From Sphingomonas sp. A2-49 (GTDB lineage Bacteria; Pseudomonadota; Alphaproteobacteria; Sphingomonadales; Sphingomonadaceae), in NCBI RefSeq assembly GCF_025548555.1, contig NZ_JAJLPA010000008.1, positions 1-64,000 on the forward strand: a DNA stretch of 64,000 nucleotides. Reading direction: 5' to 3'. Position numbers and translations under genes: made by a program. The notes beneath the pieces are model-generated. The model was given only the letters and a program-made list of their open reading frames with translations. It was not told where the DNA came from and did no database searches. The number at the start of each line of letters is the position of its first letter. The stretch's first letter is position 1. Positions 28,005-37,820 of the stretch are shown piece after piece.

Positions 28005-28615
28005 CCGAAGACGATGCCCGCGCAATCGTGACCGAACGGTTCGGTAGTGCCAGAACCGACCGTCTTGCCGCCTTTCTCGAATTGGTTGCGGACGAGAACG
28101 GACGGCAGAATCTGGTGTCGCCATCGACGCTACCCACGATCTGGGTACGGCACGGGCTCGATTCGGCGCAGCTTTTGTTTCACGTGAAACATAGCGGCCC
28201 GTGGCTGGATATCGGGACGGGAGGCGGCTTCCCGGGGCTCGTCATCGGTTTGCTCGGCGATGCGCCCGTCACATTGGTCGAGCCGCGCAAGAAGCGGGCG
28301 ACGTTCCTTGAGCAATGCGTCGACCGGTTCGGACTGGGCCACGTTGTTGTGGAAGCGCGCAAGGTCGAGTCCGTCACCGGGTCGTTCGCAACGATATCGG
28401 CCCGCGCGGTCGCGTCGGTCGAAAAGCTTTTGCCAGCGGCCGAGCATTGCGCCACACCGGCGACGCGCTGGATCCTGCCGCGCGGTCAGCTCGACGATAC
28501 CTATCTTGCCGTCCTACGCCGCGATCGCAGCAGAGTGTTTCACGTGGAACAAAGTTTGACCGATCCCCAATCCTCGATCCTGATCGTGGACCGCAAGACT
28601 GGAACCGGGCGATGA
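28001..28615 (+). CDS. rsmG: 16S rRNA (guanine-527-N7) methyltransferase RsmG
   Basis: This 204-residue class I methyltransferase has the SAM-binding motif [15 protein letters not shown] and the following [11 protein letters not shown]. It methylates G527 in the 16S 530 loop. Two parS sequences lie inside the reading frame and are read as FHVKH (near residue 61) and FHVEQ (near residue 181). It overlaps mnmG upstream and parA downstream by 4 bases. Confidence 0.95.
   Translation: MTEDDARAIVTERFGSARTDRLAAFLELVADENGRQNLVSPSTLPTIWVRHGLDSAQLLFHVKHSGPWLDIGTGGGFPGLVIGLLGDAPVTLVEPRKKRATFLEQCVDRFGLGHVVVEARKVESVTGSFATISARAVASVEKLLPAAEHCATPATRWILPRGQLDDTYLAVLRRDRSRVFHVEQSLTDPQSSILIVDRKTGTGR
28176..28191. 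promoter_or_regulatory. parS: parS site 2 (inside rsmG)
   Basis: TGTTTCACGTGAAACA matches the ParB-binding consensus at all 16 positions. It lies within rsmG and is translated there. Confidence 0.95.
28536..28551. promoter_or_regulatory. parS: parS site 3 (3' end of rsmG)
   Basis: TGTTTCACGTGGAACA differs from the ParB consensus at one position. It lies 61 bases upstream of the parA start, so ParB bound here could also affect parAB expression. Confidence 0.9.
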
Positions 28616-29394
28616 CGACAATTGCCGTAGCGAATCAGAAGGGTGGGGTGGGCAAGACCACCAGCGCGATCAACCTCGCCACCGCGATGTCGGCGACGGG
28701 CAAGCGCGTCCTGCTGATCGATCTCGATCCTCAGGGCAATGCGTCGACCGGTCTTGGCGTCGGCCATGCGCAGCGCGGGCGGTCGAGTTATCACGTCCTC
28801 GTCGGTGAAGCGGACATCGCCGATGCGGTCATCACTACGCGCGTCCCCCGCCTCGACCTCGTGCCCGCGACGCAGGACCTGTCGGGCGCCGAGATCGAGC
28901 TGGTCGAATTCGACCATCGCACGCATCGTCTCGATCGCGCGCTGGCGCCGGTCAAGGGTCGATGGGATATCATCCTGATCGACTGCCCGCCGTCGCTCGG
29001 ACTGCTGACGATCAACGCCATGGTGGCGGCGGACAAGCTGCTGGTGCCGCTGCAATGCGAATTCTTCGCGCTGGAAGGCCTGTCGCAATTGCTGACGACG
29101 GTGGAGCGGATCCGCGAACGGTTCAATCCCGGCCTCGCCATCCTCGGCGTCGCGCTGACGATGTACGATCGGCGCAATCGCCTGACCGATCAGGTCGCGG
29201 CCGATGTGCGCGCGGTCCTTGGCCGCGTGGTGTTCGAGACGGTGATCCCGCGCAACGTCCGCCTTTCCGAAGCGCCCAGCCATGGCCTGCCCGCGCTGAT
29301 CTACGATCACCGCTGTTCGGGATCGCAGGCCTATATCGATCTGGCGCGCGAGATGATCGCCCGCCTGCCCCAGGCGACGGCGGTGGCGGCATGA
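28612..29394 (+). CDS. parA: Chromosome partitioning ATPase ParA
   Basis: This 260-residue deviant Walker ATPase has KGGVGKTTSAIN (with the signature first Lys) near residues 10-21, LLIDLDPQGNAS, and Walker B IILIDCPPSLGLL. It forms the nucleoid-bound gradient that pulls ParB-parS complexes apart after origin duplication. It is a short chromosomal-type ParA without the N-terminal DNA-binding extension of plasmid forms. It overlaps parB by 4 bases. Confidence 0.97.
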   Translation: MTTIAVANQKGGVGKTTSAINLATAMSATGKRVLLIDLDPQGNASTGLGVGHAQRGRSSYHVLVGEADIADAVITTRVPRLDLVPATQDLSGAEIELVEFDHRTHRLDRALAPVKGRWDIILIDCPPSLGLLTINAMVAADKLLVPLQCEFFALEGLSQLLTTVERIRERFNPGLAILGVALTMYDRRNRLTDQVAADVRAVLGRVVFETVIPRNVRLSEAPSHGLPALIYDHRCSGSQAYIDLAREMIARLPQATAVAA

Positions 29395-30302
29395 GCGATG
29401 CGGGCAAACGCGGCCGTCCCGGAGGCCTGGGGCGTGGCCTGAGCGCGTTGCTGGGCGAGATGGCAGCCGAAGCGCCGGTCGCACCGGGCGCCAACGGGCA
29501 GGGACCGACCGGCGTGCGGATGCTGCCGGTCAGCGCGCTGACGCCGCATCCCGATCAGCCTCGGCGACATTTCGACGACGCCCTGCTCGACGAACTGGCC
29601 GCGTCGATCGCGTCGCGTGGCCTGATCCAGCCGATCGTCGTCCGGCCGCATGGACACGATTACCAGATCGTCGCCGGTGAACGACGCTGGCGTGCGGCGC
29701 AGCGGGCGCGCCTGCACGAGGTCCCCGTCGTCGTCCGGGAATTCGACGACGCGCAGACGCTCGAGATCGCGCTGATCGAGAACATCCAGCGCCAGGATCT
29801 CAACGCGATCGAGGAAGCGCAGGCCTATCAACGGCTCGCGGGCGAATATGGCCACACGCAGGAAGCATTGGCCAAGATTGTCCATAAGTCGCGGAGCCAT
29901 GTTGCCAACCTGTTGAGATTGCTGGAACTTCCAGCGGCCGTCCAGGATCGGGTGACCGATGGGTCCTTGTCGATGGGGCATGCACGCGCGCTGTTGGGAT
30001 CGCGCGATGTCGAGGCGCTGGCCGAGCAGGTCGTGCAGCGTGGCCTGTCGGTGCGGGAAACCGAAAAGCTCGCCAAGGGCGCAAAGCCGGCGCGGGCAGG
30101 GGCCGCGCGCGATCGCGGCCATGCCTATGCGCCGGCACCGGATGCCGACATCGCCGCGCTCGAACGGCAGCTGTCCGACCTGCTGGGACTCCACGTCCGC
30201 GTCGCGCATGGCGACAAGGGGGGCGGCACCCTGACGCTGACCTATTCGACGCTCGACCAGCTCGACATGGTCTGCCAGCGGCTGACCGGCGATACGATCT
30301 GA
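29391..30302 (+). CDS. parB: Chromosome partitioning protein ParB
   Basis: This 303-residue protein has an N-terminal ParA-contact region (RGLGRGLSALLGE) and the CTP-binding/ParB domain with QPRRHFDD and GERRWRAAQRA. A helix-turn-helix follows (HTQEALAKIVHKSRSHVANLLRLL), then a C-terminal dimerisation domain. It loads as a sliding clamp at parS; three sites lie just upstream. It shares one base with the next gene. Confidence 0.97.
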   Translation: MSDAGKRGRPGGLGRGLSALLGEMAAEAPVAPGANGQGPTGVRMLPVSALTPHPDQPRRHFDDALLDELAASIASRGLIQPIVVRPHGHDYQIVAGERRWRAAQRARLHEVPVVVREFDDAQTLEIALIENIQRQDLNAIEEAQAYQRLAGEYGHTQEALAKIVHKSRSHVANLLRLLELPAAVQDRVTDGSLSMGHARALLGSRDVEALAEQVVQRGLSVRETEKLAKGAKPARAGAARDRGHAYAPAPDADIAALERQLSDLLGLHVRVAHGDKGGGTLTLTYSTLDQLDMVCQRLTGDTI

Positions 30303-31042
30303 TGATCCTGCGGTCGGACGCGTTCGACGACCTGCCGACGGCCACCGGCGCTATGCGGGTACACTGGTTCCGGCCGGTGGCGGACGGGCGCTACCCCGGG
30401 CTGGTGCTCTATTCCGAAATCTATCAGGTCACGGCACCGATCCGGCGGCTCGCCGCCTTCCTCGCCGGGCACGGCTATGTCGTGGCCGTACCGGAAGTGT
30501 ATCACGAGTTCGAGGCACCGGGGACGGTGCTCGCCTATGACCCGGCCGGGACCGACCGGGGCAACGCGCTGAAGATCACCAAGCCCGTCGCGGCGTTCGA
30601 TGCGGATGCCGTCCAGGTGCTGGGCGCGCTGGCGGCGCATCCGGCGTGCTGCGGTCGGCTGGGCACGATCGGCGTCTGTCTGGGCGGGCATCTTGCCTAT
30701 CGTGCCGCGCTCGATCCGCGGGTCATGGCGGCGGCGTTCTTCTACCCCACCGATATCCATTCGGGGACGCTCGGCGCGGGGCGGGCCGACGATTCGCTGG
30801 CGCGGATTGCGGAGCTGCGCGCGGAAACGCTGTTCGTCTTCGGACGACAGGATCCGCACGTGCCGTTCGCAGGGCGCGAGGCGATCCGACGACGTCTGGA
30901 GGCGGTGGGCGCGAGCTATGCGTGGCATGAGGTGAACGCCCAGCATGCGTTCCTGCGCGACGAGGGACCGCGGTACGATCCCGCCCTGTTCGTCGCCGCG
31001 ACGGGCTGGGCGCTCGCGCTGTTCGACCGCGTCCTCCGGTAG
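30302..31042 (+). CDS. Dienelactone hydrolase family protein (second copy)
   Basis: This 246-residue alpha/beta hydrolase has nucleophile Cys in GVCLGGHLAY, Asp in FGRQDPHVPF and His in NAQHAFLRDE. The Tyr/Glu segment LVLYSEIYQV replaces the usual QEIFG motif. It is translationally coupled to parB (TGATG), but a partition role is unlikely; this looks like opportunistic operon sharing. The substrate is unknown. Confidence 0.87.
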   Translation: MILRSDAFDDLPTATGAMRVHWFRPVADGRYPGLVLYSEIYQVTAPIRRLAAFLAGHGYVVAVPEVYHEFEAPGTVLAYDPAGTDRGNALKITKPVAAFDADAVQVLGALAAHPACCGRLGTIGVCLGGHLAYRAALDPRVMAAAFFYPTDIHSGTLGAGRADDSLARIAELRAETLFVFGRQDPHVPFAGREAIRRRLEAVGASYAWHEVNAQHAFLRDEGPRYDPALFVAATGWALALFDRVLR

Positions 31043-31069
31043 CGCGCGGCACGGCCGCGATCCCGCCGG

Positions 31070-32089
31070 TCAGCCGCGTCGCTCGACGCCCCGTGTCAGC
31101 TCGGTAAGCGCATGGTTCGCCAGCACGCTGCCGGCATTGCCGCTGGCCATCACCGCACGCTCGGCGTGGCGAACCCGCGTCAGCGCGGTGGACAGCATCG
31201 CCGGGGTCCAGCGACGCAGTGCCTGGGCAGTGCTCGCCTCCTCGCGAAAGAACACGCGGTGGCGTTTGAAGACGGTGTCCTGCGTCGCGCCCGCGTCGAT
31301 CTCCGCCTTCATCTCCGCAAGCGTCATCAGCCGCCGGGCGAGCAGCCGCAGCCAGGGGATGGGCGACGTGCCGGCATCGCCGAGCCGCGCCAGCTCGGCG
31401 CCAAGGATCGCGGTGTGCCCGGTCACGACGGCATCGACGACGCGCGTCATCTCCGCTTCGCCCAGATCGGCACCGACCGCGTCGAGTGCGTCGTCGTCGA
31501 GGTCGTGCGGCCGCTCCGGCGCGGCGTCGAGGAACAGCGCCAGCTTCTCGATCTCGCGCGCGAGCACGGCGCGATCGCCGCCGCACGTCGCCGCCAGCCG
31601 CGCCGCGGCGGTGTTGCTCGGTCGCAACCCGTGCTCGCGGGCCATCGTCGCGGCGATCCGTTCGAAGTCGGCGGCGCTCGGTTCGTAGGCGGCGAACGCC
31701 ATCGCCCGGCGCGAATCGATCGCGAGCTTGACGATCTTCGCGGTCGATTTGACCGTCGGTGCCAGTGCGACGACCGGATTGCCCGCGTGATCGGCGGCGA
31801 GCAGCGTCGTGAACGCGTCCAGGCATTCCTCCCCTGCGGGCGAAACGCGGATATGCCGCGCGCCCCCGAACAGCGACAGCGAGGCGGCCTCGTCGGCCAG
31901 GCGCGCGGGGTCGCCGCGAAGCGTCGCGCCGTCCAGGTCGACGCGCTCGGCGTCCGGGCCCATCGCCTTCGCCAGCACGTGCGCCAGCTCCTGCGCCGCC
32001 GATCCGTCGGGGCCGTGGAGCAGGTACAGGCGGATATCGGGCGAGGGCTGTTCGAGCGCGGACCGGATGTCGCGCGCATTGGCCTTCAC
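31070..32089 (-). CDS. holA: DNA polymerase III delta subunit
   Basis: This 339-residue clamp-loader wrench subunit has diverged AAA-type features: YLLHGPDGSAAQELAHVLA at the N-terminus, LFGGARHIRVSPAG and VVALAPTVKSTAKIVK, with helical lid and collar domains after. It is much diverged from E. coli HolA, as usual. The GTG at 32089 begins the conserved N-terminus (KANARDIRSAL). It follows lptE by 22 bases in the leuS-lptE-holA order common to proteobacteria, which supports the call. Confidence 0.9.
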   Translation of the reverse strand: MKANARDIRSALEQPSPDIRLYLLHGPDGSAAQELAHVLAKAMGPDAERVDLDGATLRGDPARLADEAASLSLFGGARHIRVSPAGEECLDAFTTLLAADHAGNPVVALAPTVKSTAKIVKLAIDSRRAMAFAAYEPSAADFERIAATMAREHGLRPSNTAAARLAATCGGDRAVLAREIEKLALFLDAAPERPHDLDDDALDAVGADLGEAEMTRVVDAVVTGHTAILGAELARLGDAGTSPIPWLRLLARRLMTLAEMKAEIDAGATQDTVFKRHRVFFREEASTAQALRRWTPAMLSTALTRVRHAERAVMASGNAGSVLANHALTELTRGVERRG

Positions 32090-32111
32090 GGCCCGGGCTC
32101 CCGCACCGGGA

Positions 32112-32615
32112 TCATCGTGCCGGGCGGCGCTGCGCGTAGAGCGCGACGCGGGCGACGATCTGGTCGGCGACGATGCCGGCGAGCCGTTCCAGCGCGGTAT
32201 TCTCCGCCGCGATCGTCGCATATTCGGACTGGACGACGTCGATGCCGGCATCCGACCCGGCGGTCGCATCGATCAATACGCTGCCGTCGGCAAGGTTCAC
32301 CAGCTGGAACCGTGCGCGCAGGGTGCGGCGTTCGCGCGTCACGCTGTCGTCGCGCCGCACGCCGAAGCCGGCGATCCTGTCGTCGAGCCGGACGTCGAGG
32401 CGGTAGCGCGGGGCGCCCGATGCGGCCAGGCGGTCGCGCAGCGCATTGGTCATCAGCCATCCCGACTTGCCGTCGATCGGCGCGACCTCGACATCGGCGA
32501 GCGTCGTCGCGACGGCGCCGCCGGCGCCCCCGCCGTAGAGCGGCTTGAGGCCGCAGCCCGACGCCAGCAGCGCAAGCGGTGCCAGCATCAGCAGGCGTGG
32601 CGCGAGCCGGCTCAT
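32112..32615 (-). CDS. lptE: LPS-assembly lipoprotein LptE
   Basis: This 167-residue lipoprotein has the lipobox LLASGC (acylated Cys near residue 21) and continues with GLKPLYGGG, typical of alphaproteobacterial LptE. It plugs the LptD barrel that inserts lipopolysaccharide in the outer membrane. Its start overlaps the leuS stop by 4 bases. Confidence 0.88.
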   Translation of the reverse strand: MSRLAPRLLMLAPLALLASGCGLKPLYGGGAGGAVATTLADVEVAPIDGKSGWLMTNALRDRLAASGAPRYRLDVRLDDRIAGFGVRRDDSVTRERRTLRARFQLVNLADGSVLIDATAGSDAGIDVVQSEYATIAAENTALERLAGIVADQIVARVALYAQRRPAR

Positions 32616-35113
32616 GCGACGATGTTCACGAGGCGTCCGGGCACGACGATCACCTTCTTCGGGGCCTTGCCATCGAGGATACGCGCGATCTTGTCCGATG
32701 CCAGCGCCATCGCCTCCAGCTCGTCGCGCGCGATGTCCTTCGCGACGGTCAGCGTATCGCGCAGCTTGCCGTTGACCTGCACCGCGATCGTCACCTCGTC
32801 CTCGACCAGCAGCGCCGGATCGACCGCCGGCCAGGCCGCGTCCGCGATCAGGCCGGCGAAGCCATGCTGCGACCACGCCTCCTCGGCGACGTGCGGGACC
32901 ATCGGCGCAACGAGGCGCATCAGCGTCACGACCGCATCGTCGCGCGACCGCGACGGTCCCGCCCGCTCGATCGCGGTGCACAATTCGTAGATCTTCGCGA
33001 CCGCCTTGTTGAAGGCGAGCGCCTCGATATCCTGCTCGACGCCGCGGATGGTCTGGTGGAGCTTGCGGTCGAGCGCGGCATCCGCCGCGTCGCCACCGGC
33101 GGCGGCGCCGTCGAGGTCGAACAGCCGCCACAATCGCTGGACGAAGCGCCACGCGCCCTCGATCCCCGATTCGCTCCACGGCAGGTCGCGCTCGGGTGGC
33201 GAATCGGACAGCATGAACCAGCGGGTGGCGTCCGCGCCGTAACGGTCGACGATCGGTTCGGGGTCGACGGTGTTCTTCTTCGACTTCGACATCTTTTCGA
33301 TGCGACCGACGGTGACCGGGTTGCCGGTGGCGATCTCCACGCCGTCGCGGACATCGTCGGGCGACAGCCAGCGGTTGTCGGCGGATCTGTACGTCTCGTG
33401 CGTCACCATGCCCTGCGTGAACAGGCCGGTGAACGGCTCGGCGACGTCTAGCTGGCCCATGTGCCTCAGCGCGCGCGTCCAGAAGCGGGCGTAGAGCAGG
33501 TGCAGGATCGCATGCTCGACCCCGCCGATATACTGGCCGACCGGCAGCCAGCGCTCGACGACCGCGCGGTCGAACGGCCGGTCCTGCGGCTGGCTGGCGA
33601 AGCGGATGAAATACCAGCTCGAATCGGCGAAGGTGTCGAGCGTGTCGGTTTCGCGCACCGCGGGCTTGCCACAGGCGGGACAGGCGACGTGCTTCCACGT
33701 CGGATGGCGATCGAGCGGGTTGCCGGGGATCGCGAAGGACACGTCCTCGGGCAATACGACGGGCAGCTGGTCCTTGGGGACCGGCTGGACGCCGCAGGCC
33801 TCGCAATGGATGACGGGGATCGGCGTGCCCCAGTACCGCTGGCGGCTGACGCCCCAGTCGCGCAGGCGGAACACGGTCGATCCCTTGCCCCAGCCGCCGG
33901 CCTCGGCGCGGGCGATGACGGCGCGCTTGGCGTCCTCCACGTCGAGCCCGTCGAGGAAGTGCGAATTCACCAGCGCGCCCGGGCCGGTATAGGCGTCGGT
34001 GCCCGCGAAGACGGGATCGATCGCCTCGCCGTCGGCGACGACCCGGCGGACCTCGAGGCCGTATTTCCGCGCGAAATCGAGGTCGCGCTGGTCGTGCGCG
34101 GGCACGCCCATGACGGCGCCGGTGCCATAGTCCATCAGCACGAAATTGGCGATGTAGACGGGCAGGCGGCGTTCGGGGTCGAACGGGTGTGCGGCGGTCA
34201 GGCCGGTGTCGAAGCCCAGCTTTTCCTGCGTTTCCAGCTCGGCAGCGGTGGTGCCGCCCTGCTTGCAGCGTTCGATGAACGCCGCGACCCCGGGCCGGTC
34301 GGCGATGCCTTGCGCGATCGGGTGATCGGCGGCGACCGCGACGAAGCTCGCCCCGAAGATCGTGTCCGGCCGCGTCGAGAAGACCTCGACCATGCCGCCG
34401 TCCGATACGGCGAAGCCGAAGGTCAGCCCCTGGCTCTTGCCGATCCAGTTTTCCTGCATCAGCTTGACCTTGTCGGGCCAGTGTTCGAGGCGGCCCAGCC
34501 CCTCGATCAGTTCGTCGGCGAAGTCGGTGATCTTCAGGAACCATTGCGACAGCTTGCGCTTCTCGACCAGTGCGCCCGATCGCCAGCCACGGCCGTCGAT
34601 CACCTGTTCGTTGGCGAGCACGGTCATGTCGACCGGGTCCCAGTTGACCGCCGATTCCTTGCGATAGACGAGGCCCGCGGCGAGCATGTCGAGGAACAGC
34701 GCCTGTTCGTGGCCGTAATAATCGGGTTCGCACGTCGCCAGTTCGCGCGACCAGTCGAGCGCGAAGCCGAGCCGCTTCAGCTGCGCCTTCATCGTCTGGA
34801 TATTGGCGCGGGTCCAAGTGCCGGGATGGACCTGCTTTTCCATCGCCGCATTCTCGGCCGGCATGCCGAACGCGTCCCAGCCCATCGGGTGGAGCACCTC
34901 ATAGCCGCGCATCCGCCGGAACCGCGCGAGCACGTCGCCCATCGTATAGTTGCGGACGTGCCCCATGTGGATGCGCCCCGAGGGATAGGGGAACATCTCG
35001 AGCACGTAGCTGTGCGGTTTGCCGCTGTCGTCGCGGGCCGCGAAGGTCTGGCGATCGTCCCAGACCTTCTGCCATGCGGCATCGGCCGTCAGCGCGTTGA
35101 AACGCGTTACCAT
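32612..35113 (-). CDS. leuS: Leucyl-tRNA synthetase
   Basis: This 833-residue class I synthetase has the HIGH-type motif [19 protein letters not shown] near residues 41-59 and [12 protein letters not shown] near 605. An editing domain (CP1) and a C-terminal anticodon-binding domain ending in [15 protein letters not shown] are also present. The ATG at 35113 starts just before the family N-terminus ([15 protein letters not shown]). The length is slightly under E. coli LeuS. Confidence 0.98.
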   Translation of the reverse strand: MVTRFNALTADAAWQKVWDDRQTFAARDDSGKPHSYVLEMFPYPSGRIHMGHVRNYTMGDVLARFRRMRGYEVLHPMGWDAFGMPAENAAMEKQVHPGTWTRANIQTMKAQLKRLGFALDWSRELATCEPDYYGHEQALFLDMLAAGLVYRKESAVNWDPVDMTVLANEQVIDGRGWRSGALVEKRKLSQWFLKITDFADELIEGLGRLEHWPDKVKLMQENWIGKSQGLTFGFAVSDGGMVEVFSTRPDTIFGASFVAVAADHPIAQGIADRPGVAAFIERCKQGGTTAAELETQEKLGFDTGLTAAHPFDPERRLPVYIANFVLMDYGTGAVMGVPAHDQRDLDFARKYGLEVRRVVADGEAIDPVFAGTDAYTGPGALVNSHFLDGLDVEDAKRAVIARAEAGGWGKGSTVFRLRDWGVSRQRYWGTPIPVIHCEACGVQPVPKDQLPVVLPEDVSFAIPGNPLDRHPTWKHVACPACGKPAVRETDTLDTFADSSWYFIRFASQPQDRPFDRAVVERWLPVGQYIGGVEHAILHLLYARFWTRALRHMGQLDVAEPFTGLFTQGMVTHETYRSADNRWLSPDDVRDGVEIATGNPVTVGRIEKMSKSKKNTVDPEPIVDRYGADATRWFMLSDSPPERDLPWSESGIEGAWRFVQRLWRLFDLDGAAAGGDAADAALDRKLHQTIRGVEQDIEALAFNKAVAKIYELCTAIERAGPSRSRDDAVVTLMRLVAPMVPHVAEEAWSQHGFAGLIADAAWPAVDPALLVEDEVTIAVQVNGKLRDTLTVAKDIARDELEAMALASDKIARILDGKAPKKVIVVPGRLVNIVA

Positions 35114-35180
35114 TCTCGTATTCCGTTCGAAATGCGGCGCGGCCCGGCATCCGGCGATGGCGTGCGGCGCCGCACCGGCA

Positions 35181-35624
35181 TCAGCCGGCGATAGAGGCGC
35201 GGCGCAGGTCGCGGGCGCGGGTGAGGATGACGTCCTCGAGCTTCTGCGTCGTGGCGGCGGCGACGGGGGCGGAAACCCACTGGCCACCGCGGTTCACCTC
35301 GCGCAGCGTCGCGACGCGGACCGCGTCGGCGCGCAGGTCCTGGTCCAGGATCGACACGGTGACCTTCATCCGCTCGGTCGGGACCTGCGGATTGACGTAC
35401 CAGTCGGTGACGATGACGCCGCCGTTCGAATCGGTCTGGAGCAGCGGCATGAACGACAGCGTGTCGAGGCTGGCGCGCCACAGATAGGCGTTGACGCCGA
35501 TCGTCGTGACCTTCGACGCGGCGAGGTCGGTCTTGGCGACGGCATTGCCGCCGCGGCCACCGCATGCGGCAAGCGGCAGGGCGATGACGGCGACCATGAG
35601 GGCGGTGCGCAACGAGCGGATCAT
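35181..35624 (-). CDS. DUF3576 lipoprotein
   Basis: This 147-residue protein has a lipobox (ALPLAACGG) and then the DUF3576 pattern [21 protein letters not shown] and [10 protein letters not shown]. The acylated cysteine lies near residue 22. Its function is unknown; envelope location follows from the lipobox. It is the first gene of the leuS-lptE-holA strand group. In alphaproteobacteria DUF3576 is regularly found beside leuS. Confidence 0.87.
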   Translation of the reverse strand: MIRSLRTALMVAVIALPLAACGGRGGNAVAKTDLAASKVTTIGVNAYLWRASLDTLSFMPLLQTDSNGGVIVTDWYVNPQVPTERMKVTVSILDQDLRADAVRVATLREVNRGGQWVSAPVAAATTQKLEDVILTRARDLRRASIAG

Positions 35625-35859
35625 GGGCGAAACTGTCCTGCGATAAAAAGGGCGCCTTCGCTCTATAGATGCGGCGGTGCACCCGCAAGCGACGCTTGGA
35701 CGGCCCCGAATCGGCGATTGCCTCGGCGGTAGCGGTCCCAAAACCTGTGTGCCGATTGCAACAGTCAGACAAAATGATGCACCGGGCAGCAAAGCTTCCA
35801 TATTGGCGCGGCCCGGAATCGTGTTAGGCGCGTTGCAGCGGGTCTAAAGGGGACTGCAA

Positions 35860-36582
35860 GTGTTCGTGAAGCGTGCCGATCGGCGTGCGATGGCTGGAGT
35901 GATGGCGGGGGCATTGGTTGCCGCCGGCGTCCTCGTCGCGCCCGCCTTCGGGGCCAGCGAACGCGCCCAGCCCGCCCGGCGGACGACACCGGTGCGCTTC
36001 GCCGGTTCCTTCACCCCCGCCGCTGCCGATCCCCGCCTTGCTGCGGCGATCGCGCGTGGCGGCCTCGACGACGCCGAATTCCGCTTCACGCCGGCAGAGG
36101 CGCGACTCGACAAGCGCGCGGTGACCGTCGCGGTCCGCGCCCGGTCGAACCGCGCCGCGCTCGTCGACAACGTCCGCTCGGGCGTGGTGCAGGCGCCGAC
36201 GGTCGGGATCCAGCCGATCGCGTACAATCTGGGCGTGTCGCTCGGGTGGAAGCGGTTCGCCGTCTCCGGCGCGGTCAACCGCATCGACCTGGGGCCGATC
36301 CCGGGCAGCCGCGAATCGACCGATGTCGCGGTCACCTATCGCGCCGGCCGTGCGAGCAGCCGCGTGATCGCGGTCGCCGATCGGCCGATCGAAACGGCAC
36401 CCAAGCTGACGCAGGAAATGGCGAGCTATTCGGTCGACGTCAGCAGTTCCTACTCGCTGACCCGCAATCTCGATGTGACCGCGGGCATGCGCTATCGCTC
36501 GGATCGCGAACGGCTTATGCGGCTCGACGACGACCGGCGCGACAGCCAGTCGGTCTATGTAGGCACCGCCTTCCGCTTCTGA
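35860..36582 (+). CDS. Putative small outer-membrane beta-barrel protein
   Basis: This 240-residue protein of unrecognised family has an N-terminal signal peptide (MAGVMAGALVAAGVLVAPAFGA region). It then has an Arg/Ala-rich stretch and alternating polar/hydrophobic strands (YNLGVSLGWKRFAVSGAVNR, VTAGMRYRSDRERL). It ends in Phe (YVGTAFRF), the usual sorting signal for outer-membrane barrels. The GTG at 35860 follows AAAGGGG. It is divergent from the DUF3576 gene across a 235-base gap that shows no other gene. Confidence 0.6.
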   Translation: MFVKRADRRAMAGVMAGALVAAGVLVAPAFGASERAQPARRTTPVRFAGSFTPAAADPRLAAAIARGGLDDAEFRFTPAEARLDKRAVTVAVRARSNRAALVDNVRSGVVQAPTVGIQPIAYNLGVSLGWKRFAVSGAVNRIDLGPIPGSRESTDVAVTYRAGRASSRVIAVADRPIETAPKLTQEMASYSVDVSSSYSLTRNLDVTAGMRYRSDRERLMRLDDDRRDSQSVYVGTAFRF

Positions 36583-37109
36583 TCCGACGGGCGTCGCTGC
36601 GTCAGCCCGTCGATCGCCGCCCAGCCGTCGAACCCGAGATCGCGTGACGCGAGCCACCGTGCGGCGGTCATCCCGCCCAGCGCGACCCGGTTCGCCGCCA
36701 GCCCCCTCGCGATCGTCGACGCGCGGCGCAGCCCCAGCGGCGCCGCGCCGGGATGCGATCGCGTCGCATGGACCGGCGACACGAACAGCCACGCCGCACC
36801 GGCCCGGACGCCGGCGATGGCCTGACGCCGGTCGTGCGCGGCATAAGTCAGCGCGCGGGGGCCGCTGTGCGATGGCGCGCCCGGCAACGCACCGGCGGCG
36901 CTGATCCGCAACCGCCGGGCGTGGGCGATCCGGCGGATGCGCAGGACCAGCCGGTGCCGCTCGACGGCCGACAGGTGATGATGGCGGACCACCACCCCCG
37001 CGCCCGGCGGCAGCCGGCGGAGCGTCGCGAACAGCACCGCGTCGATGCGCGCGTCGGTCATCAGCCAGGCGTGGCGGCGCGGATCGCAATTGCGGTTCAG
37101 ATTGGCCAC
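36555..37109 (-). CDS. Thiamine-phosphate synthase-like protein
   Basis: This 184-residue TIM-barrel protein has the tail of the ThiE/TenI family: GAAWLFVSPVHATRSHPG, VALGGMTAARW and FDGWAAIDGLT. The early part has WLMTDARIDA. It is shorter than ThiE, and the Lys/Arg pyrophosphate-binding pattern near the N-terminus is weak, so TenI-like function is possible. A GTG at 37109 includes the RRHAWLMTD segment that I recall in relatives; an ATG at 37061 is the conservative choice. It ends convergent with and overlapping the 35860 gene by 28 bases. Confidence 0.7.
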   Translation of the reverse strand: MANLNRNCDPRRHAWLMTDARIDAVLFATLRRLPPGAGVVVRHHHLSAVERHRLVLRIRRIAHARRLRISAAGALPGAPSHSGPRALTYAAHDRRQAIAGVRAGAAWLFVSPVHATRSHPGAAPLGLRRASTIARGLAANRVALGGMTAARWLASRDLGFDGWAAIDGLTQRRPSDQKRKAVPT

Positions 37110-37130
37110 CGCATCGCTATAGCGGCGCGC

Positions 37131-37820
37131 ATGACCGCTGCCACTCCCTCTGCCGCCCGGACGCCGCTCGACACGATCGTCGCCGGCATCGCGCATGCGG
37201 CGCGACTCGCCGGACGCGAGGCCGCCGACGTGACGCTGATCGCCGTGTCCAAGACCCATCCGGCGGAGGCGATCCGGCCGCTGCTCGACGCCGGGCACCG
37301 CGTCTTCGGTGAAAATCGCGTGCAGGAGGCGGAGGCGAAATGGCCCGCGCTGCGGACCGACTATCCCGGCGTGGCGCTCCACCTGATCGGCCAGTTGCAG
37401 TCCAACAAGGCGGACGATGCGGTGGCGCTGTTCGACGCCATCCATGCGGTCGACCGCCCGTCGCTGGTCGACGCGCTGGGCAAGGCGATGGCGCGGACCG
37501 GGCGGCGGCCGGACTGTTTCGTCCAGGTCAACATCGGCGCGGAGGAGCAGAAGGGTGGCTGTGGGATCGCCGACGTTCCCGCCCTGATCGCGCGGGCACG
37601 CGCCGCCGGCCTGCCCGTCGCCGGGCTGATGTGCATCCCCCCCGCCGACGTCGAACCCGCCCCCTATTTCGCGCTGCTCGCCAAGCTGGCGCGCGAGGCC
37701 GGGCTGCCGGCGCTCAGCATGGGGATGTCGTCGGATTACGAGACCGCGGTGACGCTCGGCGCCACCCACGTCCGGGTCGGCAGCGCGCTGTTCGGCGCGC
37801 GCGGGAGCGCGGCGGCATGA
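37131..37820 (+). CDS. YggS-family pyridoxal phosphate protein
   Basis: This 229-residue PLP-binding homeostasis protein is a TIM barrel without known catalysis. The Schiff-base lysine is in TLIAVSKTHPAEA. FGENRVQEAEAKW, HLIGQLQSNKA, MSMGMSSDYETA and VRVGSALFG are the family's conserved blocks. It overlaps the HAD gene by 4 bases and starts 21 bases from the divergent thiE-like GTG. Confidence 0.93.
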   Translation: MTAATPSAARTPLDTIVAGIAHAARLAGREAADVTLIAVSKTHPAEAIRPLLDAGHRVFGENRVQEAEAKWPALRTDYPGVALHLIGQLQSNKADDAVALFDAIHAVDRPSLVDALGKAMARTGRRPDCFVQVNIGAEEQKGGCGIADVPALIARARAAGLPVAGLMCIPPADVEPAPYFALLAKLAREAGLPALSMGMSSDYETAVTLGATHVRVGSALFGARGSAAA

